DNA of 64,000 nt from Granulicella sp. (GTDB lineage Bacteria > Acidobacteriota > Terriglobia > Terriglobales > Acidobacteriaceae), in assembly GCA_027452215.1 (NCBI GenBank), contig DAIDGQ010000025.1, forward strand, positions 1-64,000, in the 5' to 3' direction. The notes below the pieces were generated by a model. It was not told where the DNA came from, made no database searches, and saw nothing but the letters and a program-made list of their open reading frames with translations. The position numbers and the translations under genes were made by a program. This document shows positions 55,544 through 64,000 of the stretch, piece after piece. Each line of letters begins with the position of its first letter. Positions within the stretch are counted from its first letter, which is position 1.

Positions 55544-57094
55544 CTAGAAGAGGCCCAGGGCCTTAGGGCTATAGCTCACTAGCAGGTTCTTGGTCTGGCG
55601 ATAGTGATCAAGGATCATCTTGTGAGTCTCGCGGCCGAAACCCGACTCCTTGTAGCCGCCGAAGGCCGCACCCGCGGGATAGAGGTGATAGCAATTGGTC
55701 CAGACGCGGCCTGCCTTGATTCCGCGACCCAGACGATAGGCGTTCGTACCGTTGCGCGACCAAACCCCAGAGCCGAGACCATAAGGAGTGTCGTTCGCGA
55801 TCTCAAGTGCCTCTTCAATGTTCTTGAACTTGGTCACTGAAAGGACGGGCCCAAAGATCTCCTCTTGGAAAATGCGCATCTTGTTATGACCAACGAAGAC
55901 CGTCGGCTGCACATAGAAGCCATTCTCCAGATCACCGCCAAGATGGGCCTGCTCGCCGCCCGTCATGCACTGAGCGCCCTCCTCTTTGCCGATCTTGATA
56001 TACGAGAGAATCTTCTCCAGTTGGTCCTTCGAAGCTTGTGGCCCCATCTGTGTCGCCGCATCGAGCGGGTTACCCACCTTGATCTTCGCCACACGAGCGA
56101 CAGCGCGTTTGACGAACTCGTCAAAAATGGACTCGTGCACCAGCGCGCGGGACGGGCACGTGCAAACCTCTCCCTTGTTGAAGGCAAACAGAGCAAAGCC
56201 TTCAAGAGCCTTGTCGAGGAAGTCATCGTCCTCATCCATCACATCGGCCATAAAGATGTTCGGCGACTTGCCACCCAACTCCAGGGTCTGCGGAATGATT
56301 GGCCCGGAAGCGTACTGCATGATCAGGCGGCCAGTCGTGGTCTCTCCTGTGAAAGAGATCTTTGCTATGCGCGGATTCCCTGCCAGCGCCTTGCCAATCT
56401 CACCGCCCGGCCCCGTCACAACATTAATCACGCCCGGAGGTACGATATCGCCGATCAGGCTCATTAGGGTCATCAGGCTCAGCGGCGTATTCGACGCCGG
56501 TTTGATGACCGTACAATTCCCCGCAGCAATGGCTGGCGCGATCTTCCATGCTGCCATCAGCAATGGAAAGTTCCATGGAATGATCTGTCCGACAACACCC
56601 ATCGGTTCCTTGAAGTGATACGCGACGGTGTCTTTGTCCAGCTCGCCAGCCGAGCCCTCCTCCGCACGAATGCAGCTCGCAAAATAACGGAAGTGATCGA
56701 TCGACAGAGGAACATCCGCGTTCATGGTCTCGCGAATGGGCTTGCCGTTATCAAGCGTCTCGCATTTGGCCAGCAGTTCGAGATTCTCTTCCATGACGCT
56801 GGCGATCCGGTTGAGCACGGCAGCGCGAGCAGCAGGCGACGTACTGCCCCACTCTTCGCGGATGGCGTGCGCTGCGTCGAGCGCCGTCTCCACATCCTCT
56901 GCGGAAGACTTCGCAAACTCCGCGAGCAATCCACCGTTGATCGGACTGTGGTCGGCAAAGTACCGGCCCTTGAGAGGGGCCACCCATTTGCCGCCAATGA
57001 AATTGTCATAACGGGCGCGAACGCCATTCTCATGGATGGAGGCAATTGCCTCCTCAAAAACTGCATCCTGAATCTCGAGGGTTGCGGACAACAT
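55544..57094 (-). CDS. NAD-dependent aldehyde dehydrogenase (AldB/ExaC type)
   Basis: Oxidises acetaldehyde or similar aldehydes to acids. Visible marks: [19 protein letters not shown], the general base block LELGGKSPN, catalytic cysteine in [21 protein letters not shown] and [15 protein letters not shown]. Length 516. ATG 57094 has GGAGAAGG at 7 bases; the frame is open to 57157. First gene of a two-gene unit with the alcohol dehydrogenase. The CTCPSR form of the active site matches the acetaldehyde dehydrogenase group linked to ethanol oxidation. Confidence 0.92.
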   Translation of the reverse strand: MLSATLEIQDAVFEEAIASIHENGVRARYDNFIGGKWVAPLKGRYFADHSPINGGLLAEFAKSSAEDVETALDAAHAIREEWGSTSPAARAAVLNRIASVMEENLELLAKCETLDNGKPIRETMNADVPLSIDHFRYFASCIRAEEGSAGELDKDTVAYHFKEPMGVVGQIIPWNFPLLMAAWKIAPAIAAGNCTVIKPASNTPLSLMTLMSLIGDIVPPGVINVVTGPGGEIGKALAGNPRIAKISFTGETTTGRLIMQYASGPIIPQTLELGGKSPNIFMADVMDEDDDFLDKALEGFALFAFNKGEVCTCPSRALVHESIFDEFVKRAVARVAKIKVGNPLDAATQMGPQASKDQLEKILSYIKIGKEEGAQCMTGGEQAHLGGDLENGFYVQPTVFVGHNKMRIFQEEIFGPVLSVTKFKNIEEALEIANDTPYGLGSGVWSRNGTNAYRLGRGIKAGRVWTNCYHLYPAGAAFGGYKESGFGRETHKMILDHYRQTKNLLVSYSPKALGLF

Positions 57095-57526
57095 AAGATT
57101 ACCTTCTCCAGTGAAGTGCGGATCTATCAGCAGGACGATTCTGGCCTCCGTAATCAACGAGTGGCTGTGACGGCTGTCACGCCGGTCGGTACCTTCGAAG
57201 GAGTAGCTTCAGAGGATCTGTTGAGAGTCGCACGCTTACTGGCGAACATTCCCCAGCAGGGTTCAAACCGCAAGTTAGTCATCGAGGAGCTACACCGATG
57301 ATCTCCGCAAGCTATCCGTTTCTAAACTGCATGATTGAACGGACAACAGACAGAGCGCTGTGGAACGCTATGATTTGCAGATCTTGCTCTTGCTTGCCCG
57401 ACGCTAAGCCACACCAGTTTCTGTTTATATCCTGACATTGTCTTCATTCCAGACCTCAAAACAACGCCGTACCGGAAGGTTAGAACATATCAGTAAAGCA
57501 AATGGCAGCTGTAGATCTATATCAGG
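57095..57526. other. Gap without a gene
   Basis: About 430 bases upstream of the aldehyde dehydrogenase, presumably including its promoter. A plus-strand frame runs through the gene and into this gap to 57301, but it is antisense to a certain gene and has no known motif. Confidence 0.5.
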
Positions 57527-57602
57527 ATGACGCTGGACTACCGCACACCCAATGAGTTCCGCAAAATGTTCAAAGTGAGAGGGGCTAGGGCCCCTCTCAC
57601 TT
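57527..57602 (+). mobile_element. Possible IS3-type transposase tail with terminator hairpin
   Basis: The codons from 57530 read TLDYRTPNEFRKMF, like the last residues of IS3-family transposases (Y-R-T-P-x-E-F). Directly after it is a perfect 13-base stem AAGTGAGAGGGGC (57573-57585) / GCCCCTCTCACTT (57590-57602) with a 4-base loop. Nothing else of the element is readable and no terminal repeats are seen, so it is at best a scar. Confidence 0.35.
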
Positions 57603-57887
57603 CACAAACTATAACCATCTATGAAACGGAAAAAGCTTCAGTTATGAACGGGGTGGAAAAGGGGCGCGCCATCTCGAAGCACGGAGTGAACGGGCATCGG
57701 CTTGTGCGGGACGTTGGGTTGAGTCATACAGCGGCGCTCATGATCGCCAAGCATGCTGGAGATCAAGGCATAGTCGGTCTTGGGATAGGGGCAACTTCCT
57801 GGACCTATGTCATCGCAGTACGAGATTGAAGTTGTTGCGGATTTTCACTGCGACCAAATATGAGCACGACGCGATCTGCGACAAGCG
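57603..57887. other. Gap without a supported gene
   Basis: A plus-strand frame continues to 57829 (MNGVEKGRAISKHGVNGHRL and onward) but I see no start signal and do not recognise the product. Confidence 0.4.
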
Positions 57888-58238
57888 TCACGCTAGTACA
57901 GAGTTTAGATTGCTAATTGTTTCATGAATCTCTTGTGTATTCTTGAAACTAACCGTCACAGCGTCTACACCGACGTGACGGAAGGCAAACCGCATAGCTT
58001 CCTGGCGGTCCGCATGACGAGTAAAGGCTGCTGCTCCTGCCAGCTTCATGCTGATCACGCTCAGGCCGTGGCGGTGCACATTCTTGATGTGCTCGACTAC
58101 CTCGGACACGTCGTTTGGATTATTGTCATACGTGTAGGTGGGCCCGTCCATAAGGGTCCACTTATGGTTCATCCAAATCATCGCGACTTCAAGCCAATTG
58201 TAATTTGGCATCCGGCGCAGTACAGGGAGACCGTGCAC
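57888..58238 (-). pseudogene. C-terminal fragment of an aldo/keto reductase-like protein
   Basis: A 116-codon minus-strand frame reads MPNYNWLEVAMIWMNHKWTL, EVVEHIKNVHRHGLSVISMK, FAFRHVGVDAVTVSFKNTQE and EIHETISNLNSVLA. The last parts match the end of aldo/keto reductases (M-K, then G-x-D-A-x-T-x-G-F and E-I). The N-terminal two thirds with the catalytic Tyr/Lys are missing, and no upstream frame supplies them, so it is a truncated remnant. Confidence 0.6.
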
Positions 58239-58889
58239 TGAGGCTCCGCGCGCAGTAATTATCTTGTTCGATTGAGCCTGTTGGACGCCATCCTAACAGC
58301 GCTTCGTCGCACATACCCAGGCCGCCGTGCGTTGCCTCGCGTTATCATGGCGCATTTATTCCTGGCAGGCAATAAGATACCTCTTCACAAAGAGAGCAGT
58401 ATGACTGTGCTCGAGGTGCCAACGATCAATCGCCATCCTGACCAGGCCAGTTCGCACGCGCACAGCCACCGGAACGTACATATTGAGATTGAGTTGGTCG
58501 TCACCGAGCACGACACCGTCGCCAGCATGCAGAGTATGATCTTCAAAGCATGACCGAGGACAAGGCAAGATGAATATCAACTCCTAGATGCCAGACTGCA
58601 ATCGTTTCATGTACGGCAACTATGACCAGCTATTATGGCGAAGAAGAGCGCGGCACAGTAGGATGAATCCGTTGCGATGGGGTCCTTCACACGTATGGCA
58701 CGAAGTTGAAGCAGAAGTTTGAGTACATAGAACGGAGGGACCTTCTACATGACACTGAGAGGAACAGCTCTGACCAACTTCGTCAGCCTCGGTTGGTTGA
58801 AACGGACTATGACAATCCTGGCGCTCTCGTGACGCACCTCCGAGCATTTGGCCGACGTAAAGCACCGTAGGAATCTATAGGAGAAGAAC
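58239..58889. other. Gap, mostly without a recognisable gene
   Basis: About 650 bases. A plus-strand frame at 58272-58553 contains SHAHSHRNVHIEIELVVTEH, which recalls a cupin-like histidine strand but is too short to call. The leader of the next gene ends in AGGAGA. Confidence 0.45.
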
Positions 58890-59786
58890 ATGATGACGAT
58901 CTCTCGCAGAGGCTTTGTAGGCGGTATGATGGCGATTGGAGCACTCAGCTTAGCCGACCGTTTTGCACGTGCCAATCCCTTGGGCCTGCCACTCGGCCTG
59001 CAACTCTATTCGGTCCGGCAGCAGATGGCAGAAGACCTTGGAGGCACCCTGGACGCGGTCAGTAAGGCCGGTTACACCGAGGTTGAAGCCGCTGCTCTGC
59101 CGAAGTTGAGAGCAACAGAGATTCGCGCCATGCTGGATCACGCGGGGCTCCGCTGCGTCAGCGCCCACCATCCCTTTTCGGATCTTCAGGCTCGATTCGA
59201 TGAGATTGTCACTTACGACAAACAACTCGGTGTGGAGTTCATCATCTGCGCGAGTCCGGGCCACCGCAGTCCCGCAGCCTCGGCAACTAGCGGCTCTATG
59301 CCGTTCACGATCGATGACTGGCACTTCAACGCCGATCAGTTTAATTCGATGGGGGAACGCACGGAGGCACAGGGCATCCGCTTTGGTTATCACAATCACA
59401 TCCCTGAGTTCGCCGAGACCGACGGCAAGTTACCCTACACGGAGTTGCTGCGCTTGACCGATCCGAAGAAGGTCACATTCGAACTCGACTGCGGATGGGC
59501 TATGGTCGCAGGCATGAATCCTGTCGATCTCATGAAGAACCATCCCCACCGCATTTCAATGCTCCACGTGAAGGACTTTCAGCTCCCGAGCACTCCGTTG
59601 ACTGATCTGCATGCAGCCAAGGTAACCGAACTCGGCATGGGTAGTATTGACTATCATCCCATCTTCGCTGAGGCGGGGCGCTCGCAGCACATTGAGCATG
59701 CCTTCGTGGAGCAGGAGGCCTATGACATGGCATGGCAACAAGCGCTACGGCTGGATTCTGACTATCTCCGCAAATTCCACTCGTAG
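58890..59786 (+). CDS. Tat-exported xylose-isomerase-like TIM-barrel protein (third)
   Basis: Sugar phosphate isomerase/epimerase superfamily, exported. Tat signal SRRGFVGGMMAIGALS; barrel segments LGLQLYSVRQQMAEDLGGTL, CVSAHHPFSD, FGYHNHIPEFAETDG, FELDCGWAMVAG and SMLHVKDFQLPS, which together supply the usual metal ligands (Glu, Asp, His). Near the end, IEHAFVEQEAYD gives the expected Glu. Length 298. AGGAGA before ATG 58890. It stands alone between decayed sequence and dnaE2, and may work with the other exported sugar enzymes of the window. Confidence 0.85.
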   Translation: MMTISRRGFVGGMMAIGALSLADRFARANPLGLPLGLQLYSVRQQMAEDLGGTLDAVSKAGYTEVEAAALPKLRATEIRAMLDHAGLRCVSAHHPFSDLQARFDEIVTYDKQLGVEFIICASPGHRSPAASATSGSMPFTIDDWHFNADQFNSMGERTEAQGIRFGYHNHIPEFAETDGKLPYTELLRLTDPKKVTFELDCGWAMVAGMNPVDLMKNHPHRISMLHVKDFQLPSTPLTDLHAAKVTELGMGSIDYHPIFAEAGRSQHIEHAFVEQEAYDMAWQQALRLDSDYLRKFHS

Positions 59787-60066
59787 CAACCATTTTGGCT
59801 AAGGTGCGTTTGATTCCCGGCGCCTATCGTTATAGGACGAACAACGAATCTTATGTGAAGTGCGGCGTCGCGGAAGCTGTCGCTCAGGCAGAGCCAACGC
59901 TCCATCGTAGTTCACGAAATAGAGATCCCATGCAAAGAGCTGGTAGTAGCTGCGCCATCGACTGACGTTAGATCCAGAATGAATTTGACAAGGTCTTCAC
60001 TCAGCGAACTTCCTCTTCCAGGTTTTCGCAGAATCCTAGAAAACTGTGTACTCCTCGCGCCCATTC

Positions 60067-63000
60067 TCAATGAAAGTCATGGGAACGCAGCTCCATCGCA
60101 CTATCGACCAACGCTGTGAGTCGAGTCGCCTTTATGTGAATCACGCCATCCTGATATTGCAGAATGCCTTCGGCCAATAGAAATTTACTGCGAACCACAG
60201 TCAACCGCTCCCTCTCGTAGAGGTCGGGGGGGACGATGACGTTCGTGATTCCAGTTTCATCTTCCATCGAGATAAAGATGAAGCCCTTGGCTGTGCCGGG
60301 GCGTTGGCGGGCGATGACACAACCCGCCGCTTTCACGAACGCACCATCACGGCAGCGGCGAAGTTCCACGGCCGAGAGGACATTTCTCGACTGCAATTCC
60401 TGCCGTCGATAGTGCATGGGGTGTTTCCCAACGGTGAGGCCGGTCCCGGCGTAATCGGCAACCAGGCGCTCCTCCGTATTCATCTGAGCTAGTGTCAGAG
60501 AATCGGAGGCCTCCCGGAGCCAATCGCTATTTTGCCGGAATAGCGGCCCTTCCAGTTTGCCGGCGCGTTCCACCTGCCACAGAGCATCACGGCGATGCTG
60601 GATTCCATCGAGCTTATTAAGCGCACCCACACGCGCGAGCAAGGTTAGCTCTTTGCGGTTGAGCAAGGGTACGCGCAACGCGAGGTCTTCCGCAGAGCGG
60701 AAGAGGCCGTCTTGCGAACGGGTCGCGACGACGGCCTCTGCGGACTGCCTCCGCAATCCCTTCGCATAGCCTAGACCCATCCGCAATGAGATCGCACCAT
60801 CGAGCTCATGCTCTAGAGAGCAAGCCCAATCGGACACCTGAATATCGATTGGCTTAACACGCAGTCCGTGACGTTGTGCGTCTTTCACGAGCACGGCTGG
60901 CATATAGAATCCCATCGGCTGATTGTTCAGGATCGCGCAGGTGAACGCGGCGAGATACTTCACTTTGAGATAGGCCGAGGCATAAGCGATGAGCGCGAAG
61001 CTGGCCGCGTGGGACTCAGGAAAGCCATAGAGAGCGAATGAACTGATGTTCTGAATGATGGTCTCTTGTGTGGCAGCATCAAGGCCGTTGGTCGTCATAC
61101 CCGCACGGAGTTTGCCTTCGAGATTTTTCATCCTCTCCCAAGATCTTCGCATTCCGACGGCGCGACGCAACTCTTCCGCTTCTGCGCCGGAAAAGTTGGC
61201 AACGGTCATCGCTATGCGTAACAGTTGCTCCTGGAAGAGTGGAACGCCAAGCGTTCGTTTGAGTACGGGTTCGAGCGATGGGTGCGGATAGGTCACGGCC
61301 TCCTTCTTCTGACGACGCCGCATGTAGGGGTGCATCATTTGACCGACGATGGGGCCGGGGCGAATGATGGCGACTTGTACGACGAGATCGTAGAAGCGTG
61401 TCGGACAGTTTCTAGGCAGGGACGCCATTTGGGCGCGACTCTCCACCTGGAACATGCCTACGGTATCGGCCTGTTGTAAGACTTTATAAACCTCTTCATC
61501 CTCCGGCAATTGCGCCAGGTCTATGGACTCTCCATAGTGTCGAGGTATCAGTTCGATGCAGTCCTTCAGGACAGCCATCATGCCGAGGCCGAGCAGGTCT
61601 ACTTTGATGATTCCGAGGTCGGCGCAGTCTTCCTTGTCCCACTGGACAACGGTGCGACCGGGCATGGACGCACGTTCGAGTGGGACGACGCAGTTTAGCT
61701 GGCCCTGGCAGATGACCATGCCTCCTGAATGCTGACCGAGATGTCGCGGCAGGCCTTGCAAGCGCATACAGAGTTCGAGGTACTTGGCGATGCGCGGATG
61801 CTTGAGATCGAAGCCAGCATTTTGAAAGGAGTGCGCCATCGTATCAGTTTTGCCGCGCCACTCCCACTGACTGACGAGGCTGGACAAGCGGCCCAGTGAT
61901 TCCGGATCGAAGCCGAGGACTTTGCCGACTTCGCGCGCGGCCGACTTCCCCCGATAGGTGATGACGTTCGCTGTCATGGCTGCACCGAGTTCGCCATAGC
62001 GTTGGTAGACGTATTGGATGGCCTGCTCTCGTTTGTCTTCGGATGGGAGGTCGAGGTCGATGTCCGGCCACTCGCCCCGGCTCTCACTGAGGAAACGCTC
62101 AAAGAGTAGTTCCATCCCTACCGGGTCGATAGCTGTGATTTCAAGCGCATAGCAGACGACAGAGTTTGCTGCACTACCGCGGCCTTGAATCAGGATGTCG
62201 TGCTTTTTGCAAAAACAGACGATGTCCCAAACGATGAGGAAGTATCCGGCGAAGCCGAGCCTCGCAATTAGATCGAGCTCGTGATCGACCTGCTTCTTTG
62301 CTCGCTGCAGAAGGACGGAGTCATTCTTCGACCCATACCGCAGCATGACTCCTTCGGTGACTCTCTGTTTGAGAAAGCTGTCCATCGTCTCGCCGTCGGG
62401 CACGTGGTAGCGCGGAAACTCATAGCCAAGATCATCGAGATGGAAACTCAGACGAGCGGAAAGTTCGAGAGTTAGGTCGACGGCTTCGGGCATATCGCGG
62501 AAGAGCGCGGCCATCTCTCGCGCGGGACGCAGATGCCGCCGATTATTGAGAGCCAGTAGCCGACCTGCATGGTCGAGATCGGTGTGATGGCGCACCGCAG
62601 TAAAGACATCGAGCACCTCGCGGTCGTATGCTGTGGCGTAGCGGACTCCATTCGTGGCGAGGATCGGCAATTTCAGAGACTTTGCGATGCGGATTGCCGC
62701 TTGGTTGCGCCATTCCTCCTCGCGTTCACGATGGCGCTGGACTTCGATGTAGACGCTGTTTCTTCCGAAGATTCTTACCAGCCGTTCGATGATGTTACGG
62801 CCTGCTTCCTCCCCGCCGCTTATGAGAGCTGCAGCTAGTGGCCCCTCGTCGCCGCCAGTAAGACAGACGAGGCCACTGGAATATTGTTGTAAATCGTCGA
62901 TAGTTGCAGCGCCCTCGCACTTATTCTTCTCGCGCATTTTGAAGCGGGTGATGAGCTGACAAAGATTCTGGTAGCCGAGACGCGACTCGCACAACAGAGT

Positions 63001-63285
63001 CAGGCGGGCCGGTTCTACTAGATGCTGATGTGGGAGCCACGCAGGAGGGATCAGACGACTTCCGAAGCTCGATACGGCGATCTCCGCTCCGACATGAGCG
63101 TGAACACCGTTGCGCTTCGCGCTGGTGTGGAATCGAGCCGACCCGTACACGCCGTTGCGATCGAGCAATGCCATCGCGGGCATCTGTAGTTCGACGGCGC
63201 GCTTGATAAGTTCCTCAGGCTGCGAGGCACCTTCAAGGAAACTGAAGGCGCTTGCAGAATGAAGTTCGATGTAGCGTTCAGTCAT
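60067..63285 (-). CDS. dnaE2: Error-prone DNA polymerase III alpha subunit (DnaE2/ImuC)
   Basis: Translesion polymerase of the ImuA-ImuB-DnaE2 mutasome, used after DNA damage. It begins with a PHP domain (ELHSASAFSFLEGASQPEEL), the catalytic palm carries GRGSAANSVVCYALEITAI and the acidic triad block WPDIDLDLPSEDKRE, then QHSGGMVICQGQLN, and the OB-fold end shows GFIFISMEDETGITNVIVPP. It ends ELRSHDFH, the usual DnaE2 finish. Length 1072, right for DnaE2 and shorter than DnaE1. ATG 63285 overlaps the end of the ImuB gene by eight bases, so the pair is co-transcribed and probably translationally coupled. Regulation by LexA is known for such cassettes; its promoter is outside the window. Confidence 0.95.
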   Translation of the reverse strand: MTERYIELHSASAFSFLEGASQPEELIKRAVELQMPAMALLDRNGVYGSARFHTSAKRNGVHAHVGAEIAVSSFGSRLIPPAWLPHQHLVEPARLTLLCESRLGYQNLCQLITRFKMREKNKCEGAATIDDLQQYSSGLVCLTGGDEGPLAAALISGGEEAGRNIIERLVRIFGRNSVYIEVQRHREREEEWRNQAAIRIAKSLKLPILATNGVRYATAYDREVLDVFTAVRHHTDLDHAGRLLALNNRRHLRPAREMAALFRDMPEAVDLTLELSARLSFHLDDLGYEFPRYHVPDGETMDSFLKQRVTEGVMLRYGSKNDSVLLQRAKKQVDHELDLIARLGFAGYFLIVWDIVCFCKKHDILIQGRGSAANSVVCYALEITAIDPVGMELLFERFLSESRGEWPDIDLDLPSEDKREQAIQYVYQRYGELGAAMTANVITYRGKSAAREVGKVLGFDPESLGRLSSLVSQWEWRGKTDTMAHSFQNAGFDLKHPRIAKYLELCMRLQGLPRHLGQHSGGMVICQGQLNCVVPLERASMPGRTVVQWDKEDCADLGIIKVDLLGLGMMAVLKDCIELIPRHYGESIDLAQLPEDEEVYKVLQQADTVGMFQVESRAQMASLPRNCPTRFYDLVVQVAIIRPGPIVGQMMHPYMRRRQKKEAVTYPHPSLEPVLKRTLGVPLFQEQLLRIAMTVANFSGAEAEELRRAVGMRRSWERMKNLEGKLRAGMTTNGLDAATQETIIQNISSFALYGFPESHAASFALIAYASAYLKVKYLAAFTCAILNNQPMGFYMPAVLVKDAQRHGLRVKPIDIQVSDWACSLEHELDGAISLRMGLGYAKGLRRQSAEAVVATRSQDGLFRSAEDLALRVPLLNRKELTLLARVGALNKLDGIQHRRDALWQVERAGKLEGPLFRQNSDWLREASDSLTLAQMNTEERLVADYAGTGLTVGKHPMHYRRQELQSRNVLSAVELRRCRDGAFVKAAGCVIARQRPGTAKGFIFISMEDETGITNVIVPPDLYERERLTVVRSKFLLAEGILQYQDGVIHIKATRLTALVDSAMELRSHDFH

Positions 63286-64000
63286 AGAGCGTTACCACCT
63301 GCCATGACTGGTCTTTCAGATCGCGCACAAGGCAGCAATACAGCGCAGCGCTGGCGCCGGAAGAGACACTTGGATGAGCGATCAAGTCCCATTGTTCGAG
63401 TGCCCATATATCACTACTCCACCAATCGCCTTCAGCCAGCCACGGGCCGTAAGCGTGGATAACTTCATACCTGCACTGTCGAAAGACAAAGGATGCGGGC
63501 TGCCGGTCGCGCAGTGTGACCGACGCTCTCTCCGGCGGACGGAGTTGCCGCATAGCTACAGAAGAGTTGCCAGTCGCGGACGAGGAGATGTGGGACGACG
63601 GTACTCTGAATGGCTCGAGACGAAAGCTGTCCGGCTGATTCGTATCTCGGAGCACAGGACTGCCGACGCACTCATCCCCCACCAGAGCGCGGATACGGGC
63701 AAGCGTTACGTCGAGACGCATTGGTTCCGGAAGTTGCGGAGAGAACAAGCCGAGCTGCACCTTGCTGGCGCTGCCGGGTTCAGCGATAAGTGTGACCGTA
63801 ACAATCGCGGCCAGGGGAGGATGCGCCTCGAGATCCAGATGTAGGAGCTTGATCCAAAGGGGTCGATCATTCGTTGGTAGGGCTGGCCGCACTGTTCGGA
63901 CATGCGTGGTACCGCCCTCTAAAAGCAATGTGATCGTGACCGATGCGAGCGCAAGGACGCGTGCCGTTGCCCGAAGGATTAGCTGTTCAAGCATGTGTCC
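63278..64000 (-). CDS. imuB: ImuB (Y-family polymerase-like mutasome protein), C-terminal part
   Basis: Non-catalytic Y-family polymerase relative that links the beta clamp, ImuA and DnaE2. Only the C-terminal portion lies in the window; the gene continues beyond 64000. Visible are the little-finger and C-terminal region (HLDLEAHPPLAAIVTVTLIA, KVQLGLFSPQLPEPMRLDVT) and the characteristic tail VAMRQLRPPERASVTLRDRQ, GPWLAEGDWW, and the final YCCLVRDLKDQSWQVVTLYD. The catalytic half cannot be judged. It overlaps dnaE2 by eight bases. An imuA gene is expected upstream. Confidence 0.88.
   Translation of the reverse strand, partial: GHMLEQLILRATARVLALASVTITLLLEGGTTHVRTVRPALPTNDRPLWIKLLHLDLEAHPPLAAIVTVTLIAEPGSASKVQLGLFSPQLPEPMRLDVTLARIRALVGDECVGSPVLRDTNQPDSFRLEPFRVPSSHISSSATGNSSVAMRQLRPPERASVTLRDRQPASFVFRQCRYEVIHAYGPWLAEGDWWSSDIWALEQWDLIAHPSVSSGASAALYCCLVRDLKDQSWQVVTLYD

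Noticed and set aside
56615-57301. 228-codon plus-strand frame extending past the aldehyde dehydrogenase start
   Set aside because: Mostly antisense to a certain gene and no recognisable product; the part in the intergenic gap has no start signal.
58272-58553. Small cupin gene
   Set aside because: The histidine-rich strand is suggestive, but the frame is too short and lacks the rest of the cupin barrel.

Overview
The window looks like a chromosomal segment of a plant-polymer-degrading acidobacterium of the Terriglobia type (Granulicella, Edaphobacter or Terriglobus-like). This rests on three very large Oar-like TonB-dependent receptors with N-terminal carboxypeptidase-regulatory domains and no SusD partner, several Tat-exported oxidoreductases and TIM-barrel proteins, a membrane-anchored winged-helix regulator of a type common in that phylum, and GC-rich, loosely packed DNA. 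All assignments are from reading the sequence; no database search was run.

Layout. 1-275: 3' part of tmRNA (ssrA). 0.9-20 kb: a pectin (rhamnogalacturonan-I) utilisation region on the minus strand. It holds a TonB receptor with an oligogalacturonate lyase, a Tat sulfatase with a rhamnose-mutarotase-family protein, a dead GH29 fucosidase, and a tight operon of GH35, GH106, GH28 and a GH105-CE12 fusion. A second CE12-like esterase is divergent from that operon. An identical 18-bp promoter element links the receptor unit to the GH35 operon. 20.3-25.6 kb: a frameshifted alpha/beta hydrolase and a three-gene plus-strand unit (ANL adenylate-forming enzyme, divergent HemB-like enzyme, short UbiD-like protein). 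25.7-33.6 kb: TonB receptor, PHP phosphoesterase and PLC/GDPD-like protein, divergent from a membrane-bound winged-helix regulator. 33.7-38.7 kb: TonB receptor and GH79. 39.1-44.1 kb: a beta-propeller protein, then a set of Tat-exported Gfo/Idh/MocA oxidoreductase, xylose-isomerase-like barrels and a cupin. 44.4-50.1 kb: ROK regulator, GH31 and a POT-type transporter. 50.1-51.1 kb: decayed genes. 51.2-54.1 kb: a second Gfo/Idh/MocA protein and an FG-GAP protein. 54.4-57.1 kb: aldehyde and alcohol dehydrogenases. 57.3-58.9 kb: remnants, possibly of an IS and an aldo/keto reductase. 58.9-59.8 kb: a third Tat xylose-isomerase-like barrel. 60.1-64 kb: DnaE2 and the end of ImuB (mutasome).

How it works together. 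The receptor and exported enzymes in the first 20 kb would deacetylate and cut rhamnogalacturonan, strip galactose and rhamnose, and break unsaturated galacturonides. Each of the three receptor genes is followed by a strong hairpin before its partner enzyme gene, suggesting that receptor and enzyme are deliberately made in different amounts. The Tat oxidoreductase, barrel and cupin genes resemble parts of oxidative (3-keto) glycoside cleavage pathways.

The best candidates for undescribed biology are the ANL/HemB-like/UbiD-like unit, whose HemB has lost both arginines that hold a substrate carboxylate; the receptor/PHP/PLC unit with its membrane regulator; and the Tat oxidoreductase/isomerase set.
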